From IMG/VR virus record IMGVR_UViG_3300036770_003657, positions 1-64,000 of that record: DNA of 64,000 bases. The stretch is one strand, 5' to 3'. The stretch is from a virus. The stretch's first letter is position 1, and each line of letters begins with the position of its first letter. The position numbers and the translations under genes are program-made. The notes under the pieces are model-generated. The model was given only the letters and a program-made list of their open reading frames with translations. It did not search any database and was not told where the DNA came from. This document shows positions 27,762 through 36,243 of this stretch, in pieces.

Positions 27762-28665
27762 GATGTTTGACAGGATTCCATTGGTAATCCCATAGTCTAT
27801 TTTTAGTATGATATAGCACTGCGCCTATAGCACTGCTAGGATCACCAGGCATAGGCAAGCTCCATACATACTGCCAATGATTTTTTAATAGTTGATTATA
27901 CTTACTGTTCATAGCACATCCGCCCATATAGACCAAACTGTCACTTCCAGTAAGTTCTTTGGCCTTACGCATAATTGTGTCTACTTCTAATTCAAATACA
28001 AATTGTACAGCAGCAGCAATATCTTTATGGTCTTCAGGATTTATAGTATAGGGCCAGTCTCTTACACCTTTATGTAGATTGGTGTTATATCTTCTTAGTA
28101 CATCATTTAAATATCGATTTCTATCACCCTGTACGCTTAATTGTTGTAGTAAGTATTCTTCTTTTATAGGTCGAAGTTGTATTAGATCAGTGAATGCACT
28201 ATAGAAAAGTCCTAGACTAGTGGGGTATCTATTACTCCATAATTTTGTAATTTCTCCATGTTTACCTTCCCATATGCTCATAGTATCCCATTCACCTATA
28301 GCATCAAGTACCACAATAGCACAATGATTAAATGGACTTGTATAGTATCCAGCAGCAGCATGACTAGCGTGATGTGGAGTATAGGTAATAGGAGCTGTGA
28401 TTTTATTGGCTTTTAGGTATAATTTAGGAATCGCCTTAAAATCAAAAACTCTACGCCATTGTCCAGCATAGACTTGACGAGTTTTCTTAATCCAAGGTCT
28501 TTCATACCAATAAATTTTATCTGGCTTATATTTGAATTCAAAATATTCTAAATCAAGTTTAGGTATTTCATCATCTGTAAAAAATTGCCAATGAACTAGA
28601 TTGTCATGTTGAAAGATAGCTATGCTGCTTCCATGATTTAAACAGTTTAACCCCCAAGTAATCAT
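27745..28665 (-). CDS. Carbamoyltransferase N-terminal-domain protein (NodU/CmcH family), 306 aa
   Basis: The actin/Kae1-like fold of O-carbamoyltransferases is recognisable: MITWGLNCLNHGSSIAIFQ, the metal-binding HHASHAAAGYYTS, VVLDAIGEWDTMSIWEG, QFVFELEVDTI and YMGGCAMNSKYN. Full enzymes have about 550-600 residues with a C-terminal YrdC-like part, which is missing here. It may work with a separate YrdC-like partner or have another role in modifying sugars or nucleotides. It sits between primase and helicase, coupled by ATGA to a tiny upstream gene. Confidence 0.8.
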   Translation of the reverse strand: MITWGLNCLNHGSSIAIFQHDNLVHWQFFTDDEIPKLDLEYFEFKYKPDKIYWYERPWIKKTRQVYAGQWRRVFDFKAIPKLYLKANKITAPITYTPHHASHAAAGYYTSPFNHCAIVVLDAIGEWDTMSIWEGKHGEITKLWSNRYPTSLGLFYSAFTDLIQLRPIKEEYLLQQLSVQGDRNRYLNDVLRRYNTNLHKGVRDWPYTINPEDHKDIAAAVQFVFELEVDTIMRKAKELTGSDSLVYMGGCAMNSKYNQLLKNHWQYVWSLPMPGDPSSAIGAVLYHTKNRLWDYQWNPVKHLEIKT

Positions 28666-28784
28666 TTGTATATAAATGGATCTCTTTTTCGTAATTCTTC
28701 AAGTCTTAATTTGATACGTTGACGTTCTTTGTACCAATAGTAAGGATATAAAACATAGTATCTAATTTTCCTGAACATATTCAT
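28662..28784 (-). CDS. Tiny basic protein (RxxLEELRKRDPFIYK type), 40 aa
   Basis: Overlaps the primase stop upstream and the carbamoyltransferase ATG downstream (ATGA). Sequence MNMFRKIRYYVLYPYYWYKE, then a basic helix ending ELRKRDPFIYK. I recognise this ending from small proteins in T4-like marine phages. Function unknown. Confidence 0.65.
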   Translation of the reverse strand: MNMFRKIRYYVLYPYYWYKERQRIKLRLEELRKRDPFIYK

Positions 28785-29736
28785 TTTTCAACCATTCCTT
28801 TAATAACAATTTAATTTTTATTTCAGATGTATGTGAGTTCTGTCTTATCTTCATCAAAGTATTTAATTTTCCATATTTTATTACAGCGTCATTAATATCT
28901 TTTACCTCCCAATTGGGTAAGCTTACACTCCAACTATTAAGTATAGCCTGTTCTATAAGTTTAGTTCCTGCTTGGTCTCTATCTGGTACTACTATGACTT
29001 CACGCTGTAATTGTTTAATTAATAAAGTTTGTTGTTGACTGATTTCTGAACCTAGTACTGCAACTCCATCGATACTGATTGCATCAAATGGGCCTTCACA
29101 AACTATGACAAATTGTCTATTATGGTTTTGTCTATCTAAATTAAACACATACCCTGGTTGTTGTTCAGACAAATATTTTGATTTACTTTGACTAATAGAT
29201 CTCGCTGTATAACCAACAGTGATTCCCTTGTAGTAAAAAGGAATAATTAGTCTATCATCAAACCCTTCTTCTGGTGTCCAGTAAAAATTATAATCATCTA
29301 CTGTTAATGATCTTGAATATATGTATTCTAATATTGGTAATAATTTTTCTGGCAAATCGTTAAGATAACTTAATATAGGTTCAGCGCCTCTAGGTAAACT
29401 TCTCGGTATAAAAGTTGGTGTAGTTACGCCACGAGTCGGTACCCCTTCACTTAGGTGCCTAATAGCTTCTAATTGTAGTTTACTTATAGTTGCGTCATCA
29501 ACATTTAATAATTGTAATATCTTTCTTATCTTTACGCTAATACTGCGTCCTGGTTGCCAACTAGCCTTAAATCCGCAATTAAAACAATGATAACTAACAG
29601 CTTCACCATCCTGTATGACTCCGCCGCGATTTCTTTGATCGTTACAACATACAGCATTGAAACTGATCCAACCGCTAGGAGTTTGACGTCTACGAAAAGG
29701 TAGGTGACTGATTAGTGTATCCGCAATAAGGCTCAT
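28762..29736 (-). CDS. DNA primase (T4 gp61/DnaG-type, TOPRIM)
   Basis: 324 residues. Zinc-binding region near residues 30-55 (CC pair and YHCFNCGF), and a TOPRIM domain with E214 in VIVCEGPFDAIS and the acidic DRD at 252-254 (VVPDRDQAG). It makes RNA primers for lagging-strand synthesis together with the gp41-type helicase. Shorter than bacterial DnaG, lacking the C-terminal helicase-binding domain, as is usual for T4-like phages. Confidence 0.9.
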   Translation of the reverse strand: MSLIADTLISHLPFRRRQTPSGWISFNAVCCNDQRNRGGVIQDGEAVSYHCFNCGFKASWQPGRSISVKIRKILQLLNVDDATISKLQLEAIRHLSEGVPTRGVTTPTFIPRSLPRGAEPILSYLNDLPEKLLPILEYIYSRSLTVDDYNFYWTPEEGFDDRLIIPFYYKGITVGYTARSISQSKSKYLSEQQPGYVFNLDRQNHNRQFVIVCEGPFDAISIDGVAVLGSEISQQQTLLIKQLQREVIVVPDRDQAGTKLIEQAILNSWSVSLPNWEVKDINDAVIKYGKLNTLMKIRQNSHTSEIKIKLLLKEWLKNEYVQEN

Positions 29737-29744
29737 ACCTTATT

Positions 29745-30563
29745 TTACACTACTAGTTCTACATAGTCAATTGAACCGGCAGTTTTAGTATACCTCACTC
29801 TAAGGTATGTTAAGTCTGTAATATTAAGTGGACTAGTTTCCCAAACTCCATTATATCCATCCCAAACAAATTCTAATAATAGTTTAGGGTCTCTAAATGA
29901 CTCATTACCAATCACTTCGGTGTTTGTTCCCTGTAAATAAATTTTTCCAAAAAAATCATTCATTTTGATTCTTAATTTAACTTGTTCAGGTAATGTAGCT
30001 CTATAACTAGCTAATTGAATAGCCTCGCTATTATAGTAGACCCGTCTTTCTTCCCAACGACTATCTTGGTAATTAGTTTCAGTGGTCCATCTATCATATT
30101 TCTTAGTTTGAGTAGTTGAGTAGTTTATACCATTTAATAATTGTATAGTACCCACAGCACCAAACTGACTATCATTATAGGTTAGTATATTTTCAAATAT
30201 AGCATTGACTTGATATACAGCAAATCGTAGATATTGTGGATCTAAATTAGCTATATCAGCACTGGGTATAGTAATACGTGCTAGTCCTACTTGGGTACTG
30301 TCTTCTAAACTTTGTGCGGTATAAGTATTAATTAAGTTTTGACTTTGATCCATAAGAACAAGTTTAAGTTCGCTAACACCAAGCTCAATTCGTTTCTGAT
30401 CATTATTTTTTAATTCTAATTCTATGATATTATCAATACCTTTATATATTTTTACAGTACGTTGGTACACTATTCTCCACTCCACGTTATTGGCGGATCC
30501 TTCATCCAAATTGGATACTAAAGTAATACGATTTGGATATAAATAAACTTGAATTCTTTGCAT
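29745..30563 (-). CDS. Probable virion/baseplate protein, 272 aa
   Basis: Beta-rich protein (VYLYPNRITLVSNLDEGSAN, WRIVYQRTVKIYKGIDNIIE, LRVRYTKTAGSIDYVEL) typical of conserved tail-structure proteins in T4-like marine phages. No catalytic motif. A T4-type late box lies upstream, consistent with a structural gene, though it sits among replication genes. Confidence 0.6.
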   Translation of the reverse strand: MQRIQVYLYPNRITLVSNLDEGSANNVEWRIVYQRTVKIYKGIDNIIELELKNNDQKRIELGVSELKLVLMDQSQNLINTYTAQSLEDSTQVGLARITIPSADIANLDPQYLRFAVYQVNAIFENILTYNDSQFGAVGTIQLLNGINYSTTQTKKYDRWTTETNYQDSRWEERRVYYNSEAIQLASYRATLPEQVKLRIKMNDFFGKIYLQGTNTEVIGNESFRDPKLLLEFVWDGYNGVWETSPLNITDLTYLRVRYTKTAGSIDYVELVV

Positions 30564-30578
30564 TGGATACCTCAGTAT

Positions 30579-30586
30579 TATTTATA
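30579..30586 (-). promoter_or_regulatory. T4-type late promoter box TATAAATA
   Basis: TATAAATA on the minus strand, 16 bases upstream of the ATG at 30563 with GAGG between. T4 late promoters are this single -10-like box recognised by the phage sigma factor. Confidence 0.5.
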
Positions 30587-30960
30587 TGGCTAAAAAGCTA
30601 AAAGATACAACTAAAGAACAATTACCCTTTATCAGCGTCATAAACTACGGTGAGCAGGAATATGTAGGTATCATCATCAATCAAGATCAATTTGTAACTA
30701 CTTTTTACGACATAGATGCTATAAGAACAGCAGAGGAAAAAAATCAGTTTTTACTTTTAGGTGAAACTTGGTGGTGGGAAAGCAATCGTCAAATACCAAT
30801 AAGTATATTTCTGAAAACTGAAATAGATGCCTTTAAATATTGTATCAAAACCTTTAATAGTAAAGGTGTTAGAATAGTATTAGGTCCGACGGTGAATGTT
30901 CTAAATATGACTCTAAAACGTGCCAAGAGGCGCAGTGTAGAGTTGGTTAGAAAGATTTAA
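30586..30960 (+). CDS. Conserved phage hypothetical protein, 124 aa
   Basis: MAKKLKDTTKEQLPFISVIN, then YVGIIINQDQFVTTFYDI and LLGETWWWESNRQIPISIFL. The WWW-ES-N-R-x-P stretch is distinctive and recurs in T4-like marine phages. Divergent to the preceding gene and convergent with the next; its 3' end overlaps the mini-DnaE gene by four bases. Confidence 0.7.
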   Translation: MAKKLKDTTKEQLPFISVINYGEQEYVGIIINQDQFVTTFYDIDAIRTAEEKNQFLLLGETWWWESNRQIPISIFLKTEIDAFKYCIKTFNSKGVRIVLGPTVNVLNMTLKRAKRRSVELVRKI

Positions 30961-31535
30961 CCGTATTCATAACTCAAACTTTCACAAATCAAATTCATCT
31001 GTACTACCACAGCCATAGCATAGGCTATAGCATGTGGCTTCTTAAAATAATACTCATCATTCTCTGGAATCGTCCATACCTCCGTCATGATCTCGGGCCA
31101 TGATTTTCCAATTAAGTGCCTCTTCGATGGTCGGATCATAGCTAGGACGGCAGCTAATTGTTCCACGGAAACTGGCTGGGTCTTCCTCAATATAGTCCCA
31201 TGCCCTTTCAAATGAAATAATAGATCCGTAAACTCGTCTTGTAGTAATAGTTCCCATAGTGGTTCAGTCTCCATTAATTGTGTTAAATGAGCTTCATTTT
31301 TTACATCTTTGTAGATGCTTACATTAAGAAAATCTATTTTAAAATAGCCACGTTGTTCGGCTTGTTTATATTCGATACCAGCTAGATTAGTCACTGGATC
31401 ATATGGTATACTTTGAGCATATATACCCGTATTGTGTGCGTGTTTTTGATCTCGATCTTGACGCATGGCCTTAATATGACTAATAATAGTTAAGGCTTGA
31501 TCTCTATCAGCAAAGTCAATATCAATATCAGGCAT
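30957..31535 (-). CDS. Miniature DnaE-like (family C polymerase palm) protein, 192 aa
   Basis: The N-terminus MPDIDIDFADRDQALTII matches the Pol III alpha PDFDIDF palm motif; KHAHNTGIYAQS matches the HAAGVVI region; FKIDFLNVSIYKDV (D68) matches KFDFLGLRTLTII, which carries the third catalytic aspartate; and YFKKPHAIAYAMAVV matches the FNKSHAxAYA motif. So all three palm aspartates are kept in a protein one-sixth the length of DnaE, lacking the PHP, thumb, OB and tau-binding parts. Whether it polymerises DNA is unknown; it lies among replication genes. Confidence 0.75.
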   Translation of the reverse strand: MPDIDIDFADRDQALTIISHIKAMRQDRDQKHAHNTGIYAQSIPYDPVTNLAGIEYKQAEQRGYFKIDFLNVSIYKDVKNEAHLTQLMETEPLWELLLQDEFTDLLFHLKGHGTILRKTQPVSVEQLAAVLAMIRPSKRHLIGKSWPEIMTEVWTIPENDEYYFKKPHAIAYAMAVVVQMNLICESLSYEYG

Positions 31536-31711
31536 CAGTGTTTAACTTCACTATTAAACAACATTAGAGGTAAATTTTCTGCCAAATATTCACCATAAGC
31601 ATCAGCATCTTCTAAGTTGTCAAATCCTGTAATTTTAACAAAGACAGCATTATCTTCTTCACTTAAGATTACTTCTAAGCCTAATTCTATTTCTTTTGGA
31701 GTCATACTCAT
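31535..31711 (-). CDS. Hypothetical protein, 58 aa
   Basis: Fits exactly between two genes: ATGA overlap with the zinc-finger gene upstream and TGATG overlap with the mini-DnaE gene downstream. MSMTPKEIELGLEVILSEED then a small beta-alpha segment (FVKITGFDNLEDADAYGEYL). Function unknown; the coupling suggests a partner of one of its neighbours. Confidence 0.7.
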   Translation of the reverse strand: MSMTPKEIELGLEVILSEEDNAVFVKITGFDNLEDADAYGEYLAENLPLMLFNSEVKH

Positions 31712-32388
31712 AAATTACTTTCCTTTATAACTTGTCGAACTAGGTCAATATCTTCTGAACTTGAACGAAACTTCTTAATCCAAAACTCTGGATCAATAAT
31801 AGTACTGATTCCATTTAATTGTTCATCATTCATCTGTGATAATAATTTTTTACCACTAGTACTATTTAATAATATCCAAGGGCTTATTTTTCCGTCTTTT
31901 ATATCAAAAGTAGCACGACTAGGGCTCACATAAGCAAAATAATGGTTCCAGATGCTTTGATGATTGTCAGCCCAATCCATCATAGTTGCTATGCTTCTTT
32001 GTAGGGCAGTTTCAACATTTTCACTTTTAATTAATTGTAAAACATATTTTTCATACAAGGCTTCACTACACCAATGATCTAGCTTGACTCCACTGGTGAC
32101 TACATAATCTATAAAATGTTCAGGGTATAATGGGTTTACATTATGTAAAAAACTTCCAAATTTTACAAACGCATTATAGTATTGACTTCGAGCAAAATCA
32201 TCATAGCTTTTTTGTCCTTCGAACTTTTGTGCTAATTGATAAAATTTATTATAGGCCAGATAACCCATTTGTACATGTCGATCATTTTTAGCTAAATGAC
32301 GTCGTTTTTGTTCACACATATGTACTACTAGAGTTTTTTCTCTAGTAAACTTACTTTGACAATGTGTACAAATAAAAGGACTTTGCAT
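31708..32388 (-). CDS. N-terminal zinc-finger protein, 226 aa
   Basis: Residues 7-29 form a C2H2-like finger (FICTHCQSKFTREKTLVVHM, then a cysteine). The rest is helical with SRATFDIKDGKISPWILLNS. Conserved-looking phage protein lying between clamp-loader-like and DnaE-like genes, so a role in replication or transcription is plausible but unproven. Confidence 0.7.
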   Translation of the reverse strand: MQSPFICTHCQSKFTREKTLVVHMCEQKRRHLAKNDRHVQMGYLAYNKFYQLAQKFEGQKSYDDFARSQYYNAFVKFGSFLHNVNPLYPEHFIDYVVTSGVKLDHWCSEALYEKYVLQLIKSENVETALQRSIATMMDWADNHQSIWNHYFAYVSPSRATFDIKDGKISPWILLNSTSGKKLLSQMNDEQLNGISTIIDPEFWIKKFRSSSEDIDLVRQVIKESNL

Positions 32389-32852
32389 TAGAAAAATTTA
32401 GCAATAGTTTTGTCATCCCATCCAGCATTAATAGCTAATTGTTTTAAATCTTTAACACTAGTCATTTGAGCCAATAGTTCTAAGTCTGCCATTTTTCTAG
32501 CAGGATACATTTCTTCTAAAAATTTTAATTTTTTGGGTTCTGCTTTTTTCTTTTTAAAACCAATCCATTCATGAAAGAATTCTTGTTTACTTTCATAACC
32601 ACACATACATAATAGTTGCCAAAGCAATTTAGGATGTTTACTTAAATTGAAAAAATGTTTATTGAAATATTCATTAGTAGCTAGAACAAAATGTTCCTGT
32701 ACTTCACGTTTACTGGTTTTTACACTACTAACATATCTATTCATTAAAAAGAAACTTACACTCTTTTTTTGTTCATCATCAAGTAGGTCCCAAATATCTC
32801 TACCACCTTGGTCTACTGCGCTGAGTATATCTTTTAATTCAAGTTTGGCCAT
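32388..32852 (-). CDS. Possible clamp-loader small subunit (gp62-like), 154 aa
   Basis: All-helical protein with SFFLMNRYVSS near residue 34 and HFFNLSKHPKLLWQLL near 70-85, a pattern recalling gp62-type subunits of marine T4-like phages (VNR motif, then a leucine-rich helix). The match is weak; its position two genes from UvsW supports it. The large subunit gp44 is not in the window. Confidence 0.4.
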   Translation of the reverse strand: MAKLELKDILSAVDQGGRDIWDLLDDEQKKSVSFFLMNRYVSSVKTSKREVQEHFVLATNEYFNKHFFNLSKHPKLLWQLLCMCGYESKQEFFHEWIGFKKKKAEPKKLKFLEEMYPARKMADLELLAQMTSVKDLKQLAINAGWDDKTIAKFF

Positions 32853-33078
32853 GATCTTTAGTTAGTTTATGTATAAGTATAACACGGTCTATTGCTGCTT
32901 GTAAAGTAGGGTTGGAGTCTTTTCTATTAAAGATCTCCATCCATTCTATTCTTGCTCGTCGGTCAAGGGCATATTTATCTTCACTTATCATTTCTTTATC
33001 CTTATCACCAATAAGACGCCTATATACAGTATGTCCACCATCTGGACTTTCATAAATGTATTCAGGATCAAAACTCAT
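32839..33078 (-). CDS. Conserved phage hypothetical protein, 79 aa
   Basis: MSFDPEYIYESPDGGHTVYR start, then KYALDRRARIEWMEIFNRKD. Small acidic/basic helical protein, overlapping genes on both sides (14 and 4 bases). Found, as I recall, next to uvsW in related phages. Function unknown. Confidence 0.65.
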   Translation of the reverse strand: MSFDPEYIYESPDGGHTVYRRLIGDKDKEMISEDKYALDRRARIEWMEIFNRKDSNPTLQAAIDRVILIHKLTKDHGQT

Positions 33079-33581
33079 AATATTCTAGTTATGTCTAACA
33101 ATTCACTCTGTCTACTAACTTCCTTAACAAAAAAAGCACATTCTGGTTTTTCTTCATATTGTAAAGGAGTGACTAATAAATGATTATTACGCATTTTTGG
33201 AAAATACCATTTGACGTCATTATAGAAATTCACAATCTCAATCGGTCTATATTCAATTTTAAAACTACTCAAAGGATTGAATATTACAGCATCAAATCCG
33301 CGATCATTCAAGCTGGTTAAGGGTAATATTTCAGCATCTACATTACTACTACCATCACCAACAACTATGCTCCAATCAATGGGCATACTGATTTCATTAT
33401 CGCCTATTCTTAATACAATAGCGGGACTATTAAAACTTTCTAAAAATATAAGTGGAACAAAAAAGAAATCTGGATTTTTTGGATCACTGTTATCTAATAC
33501 AGCAAATCTTGTGTTTTCATCTACTTCTTCAGGTAAATTGTTTAATGAGAATAATTTGTTTTCTAATGTTAGTATTTGCAT
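33075..33581 (-). CDS. Hypothetical protein, 168 aa
   Basis: MQILTLENKLFSLNNLPEEV, then beta strands (NSPAIVLRIGDNEISMPIDW, then SIVVGDG). ATG at 33581 is preferred to an in-frame TTG 12 bases earlier. It follows uvsW by two bases. No recognised function. Confidence 0.65.
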   Translation of the reverse strand: MQILTLENKLFSLNNLPEEVDENTRFAVLDNSDPKNPDFFFVPLIFLESFNSPAIVLRIGDNEISMPIDWSIVVGDGSSNVDAEILPLTSLNDRGFDAVIFNPLSSFKIEYRPIEIVNFYNDVKWYFPKMRNNHLLVTPLQYEEKPECAFFVKEVSRQSELLDITRIL

Positions 33582-33583
33582 AG

Positions 33584-35050
33584 TTATTGCCAATCCACCT
33601 TTTCTATACTGAATGGATATTGAGCTTCCTTATAATATTTTTTACGTTCTGTAAGATGGCGCTTGCTAAACTTACAGGTGCTGGTTACATCCCAGATTTC
33701 AACGAAGTCCTTGTCTTCCGCCTTGCGTATGCCCCTACCAATCGATTGTATAACACGAACAAAGGACTTGCCAGGCTCAATAAGAACCAAATTAAAAATG
33801 CGAGGAATATTGATACCAACTGCCGCCACACCGTAGGTTGCGACGATGACTTTATTTTGTCTCGTTGCCACTTCGTCATACTCTTCTTTCCTATCTTTTG
33901 TCTTTACATTGCCTGATATGAATACGCTGCCTTCTAATTCATTTACTATAAATTTGCCTGTATCTATTCTATTTACTAGTACTAGAGTATTGCCTTTTAA
34001 TGCTACATTTTTAATAAAATTACTTACATAAATCATCCTGTTTTCATCAGTAACAAGATACTTTAATTCTTCGGCATAGTTCTTAAATTCGGGTAGGTCA
34101 ATAAGTTGTACAATGTTTACGTGGCAGTTACTGAGTACACCTTTTTCCTGTAGTTCACTGGCTTTAATACCACCAACTAATGGACCAATACTAGCAAAGA
34201 TTTGCTCGTGTTCATAAGGTTCTTTGGGCACAGTTCCAGTCAATCCCCATCGTATACCTGCATTGTTTAGGTTGCGTGTAAGTAGATTTTTCAATACTTC
34301 TGCCTTGGCCATATGTACTTCATCAACTATTACAGCGGCGACCCCATCTAAAAATTCAGCCAAGGTAAGTTGATCTGCTTCGCCGTTCTTGCTCTTTTTA
34401 TCCAGTATGTTTAGGCTTTGCCAAGTACATATTGTATGGGTACATTCTAACTCTTTACGATCACCATAATATACACCAACATCTAATCCTACATTTCGAA
34501 AATCTTCCTCAGTTTGTTCAACTAAACTCTTGTTTGGTACTATGGTTATGGTCCTACCATATGGTTCACACAGTTGACTTAAGGTGGCTGTAGTAATAGT
34601 TTTACCAGCACCAGTAGCAATCTCTTGTAGGCTTTGATGGTGTTCTAGGAAGGTATTGATGGCATCTATTTGATAGTCACGTAATAATATAGGTTGACCT
34701 TCTTGTTGATGTCCTTTGGGCCATACCTTGCCCTGATCAGCCCAATATGTTTCTGTAACTGGTGTAAACGTGATTTGTTTGTTGCTTCTATGATCTTCAA
34801 TATCAGTGACTTCAATATCCATAGAATCTAATACACTTAGTATCTTTTCTATGTGTGTTAGGTAGCCTGATCCTCCTATGCCAAAGAGGCTAGTAGTACC
34901 ATCCCAACGTCCTAATTTGTAAGCAGGTTGAAAACGTGCGTAGGGCAATACATATTTGAAGGTATTGGCCAACTTGCGACGTGCTTCTAATGGCAAGCCC
35001 TCAAATTTTATGTTTACCTCATCTTTTATAATTAATTTACAGGATTTCAT
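33584..35050 (-). CDS. uvsW: UvsW-type superfamily 2 helicase
   Basis: 488 residues. An N-terminal substrate-binding domain (residues 1-115) precedes a helicase core: RDYQ (Q-type motif) near 124, Walker A ATGAGKT 145-151, DEVH 243-246, TGT 271-273, and a C-terminal helicase domain with QSIGRGIRKAEDK. In T4, UvsW unwinds R-loops and remodels recombination forks, switching replication initiation from origins to recombination. Length and domain order fit the family. Confidence 0.93.
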   Translation of the reverse strand: MKSCKLIIKDEVNIKFEGLPLEARRKLANTFKYVLPYARFQPAYKLGRWDGTTSLFGIGGSGYLTHIEKILSVLDSMDIEVTDIEDHRSNKQITFTPVTETYWADQGKVWPKGHQQEGQPILLRDYQIDAINTFLEHHQSLQEIATGAGKTITTATLSQLCEPYGRTITIVPNKSLVEQTEEDFRNVGLDVGVYYGDRKELECTHTICTWQSLNILDKKSKNGEADQLTLAEFLDGVAAVIVDEVHMAKAEVLKNLLTRNLNNAGIRWGLTGTVPKEPYEHEQIFASIGPLVGGIKASELQEKGVLSNCHVNIVQLIDLPEFKNYAEELKYLVTDENRMIYVSNFIKNVALKGNTLVLVNRIDTGKFIVNELEGSVFISGNVKTKDRKEEYDEVATRQNKVIVATYGVAAVGINIPRIFNLVLIEPGKSFVRVIQSIGRGIRKAEDKDFVEIWDVTSTCKFSKRHLTERKKYYKEAQYPFSIEKVDWQ

Positions 35051-36209
35051 CTACGCTCGACAATAATGGTTTTACATCTGTATAGTATACAATTAAATCG
35101 CAATCATTACAATATACATCTGTTTTATTATTTCTTAAACTACTTGTAAAACTTATTACAGCATCTGGATACCAATCAGTTTTTAGGATAAATTTAGGCA
35201 TTTTACCATTACTAATACCAACTATTTCAGTGGTAGCATCTAATTTTTTATTAAATTTGTTTTCAGATATGATTCTATTAAAAGTTTCACCTTCACCTTT
35301 ATTATCAAACCTAAAATAAATTCCAACACTATCTATTCTTAAATCCTCTAGTGAATTTTTGACGGTATGCATATGCGTTAAACATTCACTGATTCTAAAA
35401 TCATCGAAAATTAGTAAAATTTTTGACCTTTTTAAAGATCTCAAACTTTCAATTAAACTGGTAAAATCTGTAGTTAAACTGCTCAAATAAATTTTATTAT
35501 TGTTTCTACTAGCAATTTTATATACTAATGTATTTTGTACATTTTTGTCAAATTCTTGGGTAAAAATATACTGATACTGAATTTTTTGGTCTAAAATTAC
35601 TAGGGCACTTTCTTGCTCTAAATTACTAAAAGGCTTATTTTTTATAAAATTATCAAATTCATATTTTTGTAGAGTTGACTCTAATTCAATATTTTTAGTC
35701 TTTTCGTGTAGGTCTAAAAATTCCGTAGAAAAGTGAAATTTTAGTGGATTCAGCAAATCATATACAGTAATCAAGTTTTTTTCATTTAGGGTATAATGTT
35801 GAGTTTTATTATCTCCACCAAATCCACTAATTCCAATTTTTTTGTTTAAGATGCCTAATACTTTTTTAATTTCCTTATCAAAGGTATATCGTATGACAAT
35901 GCGAAAATTCGTGTTTTTGTCATTTTCTATGAAAACTTCCCTGATTTTTTCCTGTACCCTAAATGGCTTTTTCCACATAGGATTTTGTACATAGAAATGT
36001 ATGTTATCATAGACCAAATCTAAATGTACTAGATTTTCGTTAAAAATTTTGAGAAGTAATCGACCTTGATTTTCGGTAATGTATGATGGACTAACCATTA
36101 GGTTGGCAATATTTTTCAATATTTTTATATCTCTAGCGGGTATGCTAGGATGTAGGTTATTGAAGCCGATATTGTTGAGTTCATCAATGACGCTATCAAT
36201 TGTTTTCAT
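35037..36209 (-). CDS. Hypothetical protein, 390 aa
   Basis: Long, Lys/Asn/Ile-rich protein with a segment KRSKILLIFDDFRISECLTH resembling a Walker B strand, but no Walker A. The C-terminal VYCNDCDLIVYYTDVK holds a CxxC. It has its own TTGACA-17-TACAAT promoter and overlaps the uvsW start by 14 bases, so the two are probably co-expressed. Confidence 0.65.
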   Translation of the reverse strand: MKTIDSVIDELNNIGFNNLHPSIPARDIKILKNIANLMVSPSYITENQGRLLLKIFNENLVHLDLVYDNIHFYVQNPMWKKPFRVQEKIREVFIENDKNTNFRIVIRYTFDKEIKKVLGILNKKIGISGFGGDNKTQHYTLNEKNLITVYDLLNPLKFHFSTEFLDLHEKTKNIELESTLQKYEFDNFIKNKPFSNLEQESALVILDQKIQYQYIFTQEFDKNVQNTLVYKIASRNNNKIYLSSLTTDFTSLIESLRSLKRSKILLIFDDFRISECLTHMHTVKNSLEDLRIDSVGIYFRFDNKGEGETFNRIISENKFNKKLDATTEIVGISNGKMPKFILKTDWYPDAVISFTSSLRNNKTDVYCNDCDLIVYYTDVKPLLSSVDEIL

Positions 36210-36214
36210 ACCTT

Positions 36215-36243
36215 ATTGTATACTATCAGGTATTGTGTGTCAA
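36215..36243 (-). promoter_or_regulatory. Sigma70-type promoter
   Basis: Minus strand: TTGACA (36243-36238), 17-bp spacer, TACAAT (36220-36215), with AAGG before the ATG at 36209. Confidence 0.65.

Noticed and set aside
31057-31257. Minus-strand frame of 66 codons overlapping the mini-DnaE gene
   Set aside because: It is an alternative frame of the better supported gene, without its own ribosome site.
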